In this document: positions 20,777-27,835 of the stretch, one piece after another
How positions within the stretch are numbered: position 1 is the stretch's first letter
Layout of the letters: each line of letters opens with the position of its first letter
Assembly: GCA_000708835.1 (NCBI GenBank)
Contig: DF237808.1
Location: 1 to 27,835 of the forward strand
DNA from: Klebsormidium nitens
Taxonomy: Eukaryota > Streptophyta > Klebsormidiophyceae > Klebsormidiales > Klebsormidiaceae
DNA: 27,835 bases
Direction of reading: 5' to 3'
Notes under the pieces: model-generated
Told to the model about the DNA's origin: nothing
Databases searched by the model: none
Seen by the model: only the letters and a program-made list of their open reading frames with translations
Made by a program: the position numbers and the translations under genes

Positions 20777-23700
20777 TTACGGTCTGGAATCAATCGACGA
20801 TGCTTCCGAAAATGTCGGGCTGGGCGGCTCGTCCGCCATCCGAAGCGGAGGCCTGCCCCCCGGGGACGCCTGGTTGGTGTACCGCGCGACTAGCCCCTGG
20901 ACTGCCTCCTGTGCCCGGGCCTGAAACCACGTGTCCTCGGGGAGCGCTGCTGCCGCGTCCCCGCCGTGCTCCTCAAACGTCTGCTTGGCGCGCCCAATGG
21001 TGTCCGCCACGACTTGCCGCATGTGCCGGGACGCGTAGCGGCCCGCGGCAGCGACTTGGAGGAAGAACGTCAGGTCCATCACGAACTGCAAAACAGACGG
21101 TGTTTCAGAAACTTGTGTGTTACAAAGTCCTTTCCATAGATGCCCCATAGATGCCGATCTTAACCAGTCGTACCTTCTTATTCATTATGTGCTTCGGTGG
21201 GTAGTCGAGCCAGTGGAAATTCGCCAAACAACGGCGAGTCAGTTGTGCAGACAGAGGCGCTCCGAGCAAGAGCTTCACTCTACGGGTAATAGCAAATGCC
21301 CACCAACCAAAGGCAAACCAGGGCCTCTTGATTTGGAAGGCGCTTATATCCTCCCAATCACACCCTCCTTTTCTGGCAAGGGACGGGTCTACCAAGCACT
21401 CCAATCCGAAAGCGGCCGCCCCTCACCTGTTTGAGCGCATCGGGCCCGAGGCCCTGCTGGTCGACCTCGGCCCAGAAGTCCTCGTCTGACGTCAGCATGG
21501 ACGCCATGTAGTCCGCGAAGCGCATCATGAGCACCGTCACGCTGCGCTCGCGCCCCGCCATCAGTTCGCTCGCGGTCGACGCCACTGACGTCATCGCCTC
21601 GAACAGGGCCTGCGTCAGACGAGGGGGACGTGTGAGCTATAATCGTCTGCAAACTCTTCCTGAAATCAGGGTGGCATACTTTTCCAAACCTAGCAAAACT
21701 GTGCTTTAAGACGGACACCCGATACGGAACTCGCCGAGAGCTTTGCGAAGTGTCCAAACCTACTACAAGGATGGTGACTGTCCCTTGGGGCCCTTCGGCT
21801 TCAGAAGCATTAAAAAGGGCCTCAAGAATGCTGGGGCCCGGCTCGTTCGTAACTGGACCGGACAGTAGCGCGGACAAACCATGACGAAACTCCCATCGTT
21901 CGTACAGAGGCGAAACTTGACCATTAACATCATCTACACACGCCCGCACATTGACCAGGCTGTCCCCTCTTCAGAAGTCTATAGGCGCCGACGCAACTAG
22001 AGGCGCCTCAAACCACAGGACACAGTAACCACACATATCTTCCTCACCAGGAACGTCTGCGACGGGCGCCCGTCCTGCTCCGGCGGCACTCCCTCGCGGT
22101 CCAGCCGCAGGTAGTCGTCCGCTTCCATCGCGAGCCGCTCCCCATCTTCGTCCTCCCCATACCACAGCCGCAGCACCGTCTGGTTGCAGTACGCTTCCCG
22201 CAGCTTCTCCACCGCCTTCTGGCTCCGCTTCCGGAAGTACTGCTGCTCCAGCGACGTCGCCTGCGTGGCATTCCGATTGACTCAGTGAGCAGTAACGCCG
22301 GTGAAATGGGATGGAGACCGGTGGGATTCGTTGGAAATAGAGGGTAGGCACATGATTCTCAGTAGCTACAAGAGCTCCTATTATAGTAACAACGAAGCTA
22401 ACAATAGGAAACCAAACCCAAAGATTCACCTGCTCCACACGCATGCCCACCCTCTACCCTCTTACTAACCGTCCCAGGCAGATTGTCTTTATATTTTCAA
22501 CTAACATGAGTATTCCAAAGACCAGCAATGGTGGGCACGGGTGCAGCGCACATAACGCTCATTCAGGATTCTACTCAACTAAAGCTTTACTGTGCATTGG
22601 GCATATTCATGACAGTTTTGACAGGTACCTGCGCGGCCCCCCGGTTCATGGTCCCTTGTCGAGCGTAGCTGGTGCGCGGGCGGGGAGGGGTGGAGGGGCT
22701 CGCGGCGGGGGCGGCCGCGCTGGGGGGGGCACGTGTCAGCTGCTGACAGACGCGGGGGAGGAGCTCGTCGGCGAGCGCGGTGGCGTTGGCGAGCAGCGCC
22801 AGCTGCTGTGCATCCGTCACGGCGGGGCGCACCTGAGATTCGGTGGGAAAACAAGGTTTCAACAAATGTTGTATTGTAATCATTCAGTTCGGGATTATCC
22901 GTTTCTAGAACTTACAACCTAGCGGTGATAGCAGGATTCTAGAACGAAGTTGCGAAGGGTGGATAAGTCAGGCGGCACACACATCGTCGAAGTTTCCTAA
23001 AACGGCTCCATATGCTTGTGGACAAAGGGGGATGTTTCGCAACCTGCGGTCCGACACGCCTCGCAGCATTCAAGTGGTAGCAACACACGTACAGCCGTGA
23101 AGCTCTCGCCCTACCAATGTCACAGGAAAGAAAAGAAAAACACGGGCAAAAGTTCGCAATTGTCAACCTTTAACAACGTTGCAAACTGAACCATGTTGAG
23201 AGAGTCTCAGGGGAGCCCCTCACCAGTCCGATGTCCCCATTGTCGACCCCCCCCTCCTCCTGCTCGTCCTGCGGCAGCGCCTTGTGCAGCAGCGCCACGT
23301 ACGAGTCAAAGGCGTGCGCCAGCCCTTCCACGGTGACACCTGTCAGCTGCATGCTCACCACCGGCATCACGTCGTCCACGAACTCCTGCACCAACAGCGG
23401 AACCGGAACAGACTTTGTGAGTTTGCAGGACGGTATCGTGCCTGAAGACAGCTTCTCTAAGGTTCGAACGGCGGCAGTGTGTCCGTATTTTGATGCTGCC
23501 CAAAACAGAAGAATGACGGGACAGACATTGGAGAATTCCGTGAAACGAAGCAAACGTGGATCATTTAGCTGCATGTACCCGCAGAGAACAGGACATCCGA
23601 AAGCGAAATAGGTCCTGGCAATCGCCTTCAGCCCCAAGTCCGCCGCAATAACAGGCAGTGAATGAGAAACGACCAGCGACCCCAATCACATCCTCCGCTT

Positions 23701-26700
23701 AGTCCCCAAAAGCCATGAACTTCGTGCCCGGCAGTTCCTTAACAGTATACTTATACTCCGCTCCCGATAATCTGATATTGCCCACCTGGATCATGTTGAA
23801 GAGCCGGTGAGCGCTGCCGGTCAGGCGCACCCCGCCCGCGGCTGCCCCCTGCGGCCCTGTCCCCGCCCTCCGACCCGTACTCGGGGCAGCCGGCACGAGC
23901 AGCCAGTCCTCCGAGGCGGCCAGCGTCTGAACGCTCTCCTCAAAACCTGCGCAGAAGACAGACCGTCTTAAGCAACGTTTGATGGGGTCTTTCTGCTCAC
24001 TGCCTCAGAATTTGTAGGCGTTGGAAGTGCTGCCTTGTTCTGTAAACTAGGGACTCTGCAGGAGATCCCGATGGAAAATAGATACGGCAAGATTACGGCC
24101 AATACGGCAATTGTCGTTCTCGCTAGGCCGATAGTGAACGGGGAAGCAAGTTTCCACAGCACGTAACATCCATTCACCCTTCTGCTTTGCAACACGGTCA
24201 ACCGCCCATAATATCCGTTCACATTACCAACCTCACTGAAGCATCACGCAAGGAATCAGCAGGCTACCAATGGCCCGAAATGCATCTCCTGACTCGATGT
24301 GCGGTAATCAATACTACGCGACCCTTTTCTATGACCCACATTCACCAGTTCCAACACCGGCACTGGAAATTACATCCGCCCACTCACGGTGCAAGTTCGC
24401 ATCAAGCGCCAGCTCCACGCTCGGCTTGAGCAGGCGCGAGAGCGCGGGGCACAGCGCCAGCCCGCTTTCCTCCAACAGCACACAATGCCCCAGCGCAATC
24501 TGCACGCACTCGACCGCCGCGCGCAACCCCCCCGCTGCGGCAGACGACGAGAGCACATGGCGCTGCAACAGGCCCGCACAGCGCTCGGCTTCCGTGTGCG
24601 CCCAGAGGACCAGCTCGGACGCGTACGCGGGCTGTTCGCCAAACACGGCCAGGGAGTCGCTGGCGGCCGCCGCGATGGTCGAGAAGACGAGCTGGAGAAA
24701 AAGCGAGAAGACGGGGTTTTGAAAACTCAAGTTTGCCGGTGCTAGGGGTTTGCGTTTAACGGAAATACAACGGAAGCTGCGGAGGAGTTTGCGGAGGATG
24801 GTGACAACGCACGAGGAAGAGGACCGGGTTTGTTGGTGTATCTGGACCTTAGTTTACGGAAGTGTTCGTGATGTGAATGTTGGCATCTTCACAGAACGAA
24901 TCGATGAAGGTTTTGAGATTCTGCAGGATGCAACTCTTCCACTCCAGGCTGATCGTAAGCCTCTAGCCCTATCCGTACCACTTGAGAAATGACGTTGACA
25001 TTGCAGAAAAATGCGACGTTTGGGTTGGCCTTCGCGTCTTAGAAACGGTGTGGCAGGGCGACAAGGGCATTAAGAACCGTCGGACGATGTTTAAGAGAGG
25101 AGCTTTCAAAGTGTGAAGGTCATACTCGCACAAAAAGGGAGACGGAAGGGAGAACCGTTCCAAGACCCGCAGTGGCAAAGAAAGCTTCCAAGATGATGCG
25201 AAATCAATGTGTTGCTTGTGTCAAAGTGACTCTTCGGATGCGATAATATCGCTGCTGCAGAAACTGAAATAATGGGCTGCGACTTGACGTTTTAACATGG
25301 CAACATATTGAAAGGCCAGAGAAGGAGCACAGAGCCGGTGCCAGCTTCAACATGATTGATAACCTCGTGATGAGGAGTAAACTCAACACGAAAACGGTAT
25401 CCGACAAGTCAGGGCGAATCAAATTCGCATTGGAGCTTGGTTTCTAAACGGCTGGACCACACCCAAAAGCGCACACTCCTCACCTGCGACAGCGCTGCCG
25501 TGTAGGCCCCACCGTACGACGTCCCCGTCGGCCGCAGCGCCCGCACGGCCCCTTTCAACCTCTCCTGGTGCGCACCGAGCAGCAGCGTATGCGCGCGCGG
25601 CCCGTCCCCCAGCCTTACCAACGCCGCAACCGCATCCCGCAACTCCGCGCCCCTCACCGACGGCTGCTGAGCTGCCTCCGCTAGTTGCTCCGCCAATCGC
25701 GCCCGTCGTTCTGTGAGTGCGGCGTGCAGCTCGGCTGCATCTCGGCTGCTGAGGACCCCCCGGCCGGAGCCCCCCTCGACCTGCCCCCCCGCTGCGAGTT
25801 TCTCGCCTTCCTCGAGAACGGTTAGCGCCTCCGCCACCTTGCGCTCGGCCAGGAGGACGTCTAGAAGGTCGGGCAGGGCCTGCGCGCGGATCTGCGGGGG
25901 GGTGCGCCATGTCGCTTGAAACTTGGCACAGCAGGAATGGGGATGGCCGCAATCAGGAATTGCACCTCCCCATTTGTTTGTGCACTGGAAATGATGTCTC
26001 TATGCAATGAAACGATTGAACACCCTGGGTCTACGACAGTGGCTTTGCAAGGCACTCTCAGACAAGGTAGTTGTATGATGTCACTCCGACCTCTGTAACC
26101 GAACTCCAACCGGTCAGCACCACTACCTTCGACCCTTCCCTAGTCAGCAGACAAAGGTCAAAAGCTTGTCTTCTGGCGCCGTGGAAAAGAAATGAGACGG
26201 TGCAGGTTGTTCTCCTTGCCTGGTGCTCTGAGAGGTCCCTCTCCTCCTCCTGTCCCAATTCCTCCTCGAGCGCCTCCTCGTCCCCTACCTCCTCTGGGCT
26301 CTTTTGAGGAAGAAGCGTGGGGCCCCCTTCGAGCAGCCCGTGGATCGTAGCCGCCTCTTGAGCCAGCAGGTTGCGCATCTGGAGCAGCTTGCCCTCCAGG
26401 TCCGAGATGCGCCGCGACGTCCTGGGGGGGGAGCGGGAGTGAAGATCTCCATTCATGCTACTGAGCCCCTGCCTCCAGCCAATCATGAGGGACTGAAGCA
26501 GCTTTTGTCCGCCATTCTTGAAGTACAAGAGCTTCATTACGACTTTGGGGCGCGAAAGAGCCTCTCTTGAGACACCCCAACGCGGCGTAATTGTTTTATG
26601 AGTGGAATGAAGCGGAGTTCATCCAAGGGTTAGGACTGCTCGGAGGGCTCGGAATGGCCCTCTCATGTGGGCATACATGGCAGAAGGAGCGAGACCGGAG

Positions 26701-27467
26701 ATGGCCTCACTGGATGAAGTCCGGGTAGTTGTGATACACGTTCTTGCGCATCTCGTCTGCGGAGGCTCGCTTCAGTTCCACCAGGTCGTTCACAAACTTT
26801 CGAATGCCCTGCGCCAGACGCATGTGTACAGTGTCTGGTTACTTACAGCTGAGTGTGAATTGCACAGGCCAACGGATAAGACCAGGGCAGGGGAGAGGTT
26901 TGGGGCTTCGCTGAATGCTAAGGGCACTCCTCCCACCATCTGAGAAAGAGGAAGCGACTGGCGGAAGGAACTGATTGAAAGACGACTTTCAAGTTTGATT
27001 GTCAATCTATTCCTTGTGATCCATTTCTGCGTCTTGAAACTCAAGGTATTAACAAAGATGGGGGAAGGTAGGTCTTCTGGGCATCGATGCAAATGCAGAG
27101 ATTTTGAAAGGGGTCAAAGCAAGCATAGACAGTACAGTTCCACAAGGTAGTACAAGCTCTGGCGAAGGGTGAATAGACACAAGCTCTATGTCTACACACA
27201 GCAGAAATATGCAAAACCTTCTTCAAACTGCGCCGAATCTCAAGCTACCTGTCCTTCATATGTCACTTTCAATTGCGGGCCAAAAGGGCAAGTGTCCCTC
27301 ACCTTTTCGCTCATTGATTGACATTTGAGCCTACAAAACTCCTCTGCGTCGAAGTCATCCTCCTCAAACACCCCCAGCTCGTCCACTTGCCCATCGGCGC
27401 CCGAGTAGCTCTGGGCGCTTTGGGCACTGACCGCCGCACGAGACCGCGCAGAATTTCGGGCAGCCAT
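20777..27467 (-). CDS. EXO84: Exocyst complex subunit EXO84 (EXO84B-like)
   Basis: Eleven exons on the minus strand: 27303-27467, 26711-26808, 26220-26421, 25484-25891, 24388-24691, 23786-23946, 23224-23385, 22629-22832, 22048-22260, 21427-21609 and 20777-21085, giving 802 residues (Arabidopsis EXO84B has about 750). Exons 1-3 form the N-terminal Vps51/Exo84 coiled-coil part (FDAEEFCRLKCQ, NYPDFIQTSRRISDLEGKL). Exons 4-6 carry the family's most conserved part: LAERKVAEALTVLEEGE, RGAELRDAVAALVRLGDGPR, TGTSYGGAYTAALSQ, SSSAAAGGLRAAVECVQIALGH and SAHRLFNMIQ. Later exons carry DAQQLALLANATALADELLPR, LMAGRERSVTVLMMRFADYM and GRYASRHMRQVV. EXO84 is part of the octameric exocyst that tethers secretory vesicles to the plasma membrane. 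Nearly all junctions are phase 0; intron 3 has a GC donor. A proline- and serine-rich insert in exon 8 looks lineage-specific. The start is the first ATG after an in-frame upstream stop. Confidence 0.97.
25892..26219 (-). other. GC-AG intron in EXO84
   Basis: Read on the minus strand, exon 3 ends CACCAG|GCAAGG and exon 4 begins after CCCCCGCAG|ATC, in phase 0, with an intron of 328 bp. The joined protein LSEHQIRAQALPDLLD aligns without gaps to the matching stretch of plant EXO84B, and no nearby GT gives an equivalent junction. The donor matches U1 consensus well apart from the C at position +2. Confidence 0.85.
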
Positions 27468-27835
27468 TCTGAGGTCTTCGACACTCCAAGCAGCACCCGA
27501 TGCAGAAAGTGATTTGTCGTAAGGTGACCGCTGAGAACGTCGACTAGCGCATCATTCTCAAAGAGTGCTTTCCACGTCGGTTTCGCAAATTTTCGGTGAG
27601 TTTTGAGAGGCTAAAGGTCTGTGTCCTCAACCAAAGGCTGGAGATCTGTGCAGATGCCTGTCTGCATGATAAGCCCTCGAACCTCTGATCTCAAGGAAGC
27701 CCCTGCGCAGCTGGCACATGCGTCCTTCCTTGAACTCGGTCCTTGCCGATGCACATTGTGCAGCTCTGGCCCAGGTAGCTGCCTTGGTTGTGAACTAGGT
27801 ACCTACACCCGGGTCAACAAGTTTTGTAACCAAAC
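27468..27835. promoter_or_regulatory. Sequence upstream of EXO84
   Basis: This is the 368 bp before the EXO84 start codon, up to the window edge. It should contain the 5' UTR and part of the promoter. No ATG is in frame with the EXO84 start between it and the first in-frame stop upstream. One GGTACC hexamer (27798-27803) repeats the motif clustered at the other end of the window. I see no gene. Confidence 0.5.

Noticed and set aside
1-27835. CRISPR arrays, operons, tRNA or rRNA genes, prophage
   Set aside because: I found no regularly spaced repeats, no cloverleaf or rRNA core sequences, and no Shine-Dalgarno-led gene strings. Gene structure is clearly eukaryotic.

Overview
This window is nuclear DNA from a eukaryote of the green lineage. 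Every confident gene is broken by spliceosomal introns (25 modelled here, nearly all GT-AG, most donors of the GTGAG type). The proteins resemble land-plant versions: a plastid-targeted ribosomal protein S13, an EXO84B-type exocyst subunit, MED18, and a CCCH zinc-finger protein of the Arabidopsis C3H6/C3H30 type. GC-rich exons, short intergenic gaps and land-plant-like sequences suggest a streptophyte alga; Klebsormidium is my best guess, by inference only. Nothing prokaryotic, organellar or viral was seen.

Layout. 1-2234: no gene; a repeat-rich stretch with a MITE-like inverted-repeat element, a second inverted repeat, and clustered GGTACC and GATATACC motifs. 2235-3715 (+): thioredoxin-like protein, 3 exons, with an altered active site. 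4639-7350 (-): KIN17, 5 exons. 8197-9843 (+): MED18, 4 exons, divergent from KIN17. 9844-12364: no confident gene; one doubtful ORF. 12365-17427 (-): proline-rich CCCH zinc-finger protein, 5 exons. 18201-20155 (+): plastid ribosomal protein S13, 3 exons, divergent from the zinc-finger gene. 20777-27467 (-): EXO84, 11 exons. 27468-27835: sequence upstream of EXO84.

The genes are unrelated housekeeping functions: DNA/RNA metabolism, Mediator, plastid translation, exocytosis and redox. They alternate in strand, giving two divergent pairs (KIN17/MED18 and C3H/RPS13) and three convergent pairs. They do not form a pathway or cluster, and I see no undescribed multi-gene system.

The points most worth checking are: the thioredoxin-like protein with SPPC in place of a CxxC active site; a PP1-docking-like KVSW motif next to the start of the CCCH protein; two GC-AG introns, each supported by protein alignment across the junction; a possible alternative C-terminus of MED18; a roughly 350-bp MITE-like element; and protein-like AT-rich sequence inside and upstream of the CCCH gene. 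Splice models were built by hand from reading-frame continuity, splice consensus and remembered family sequence, without transcript data.
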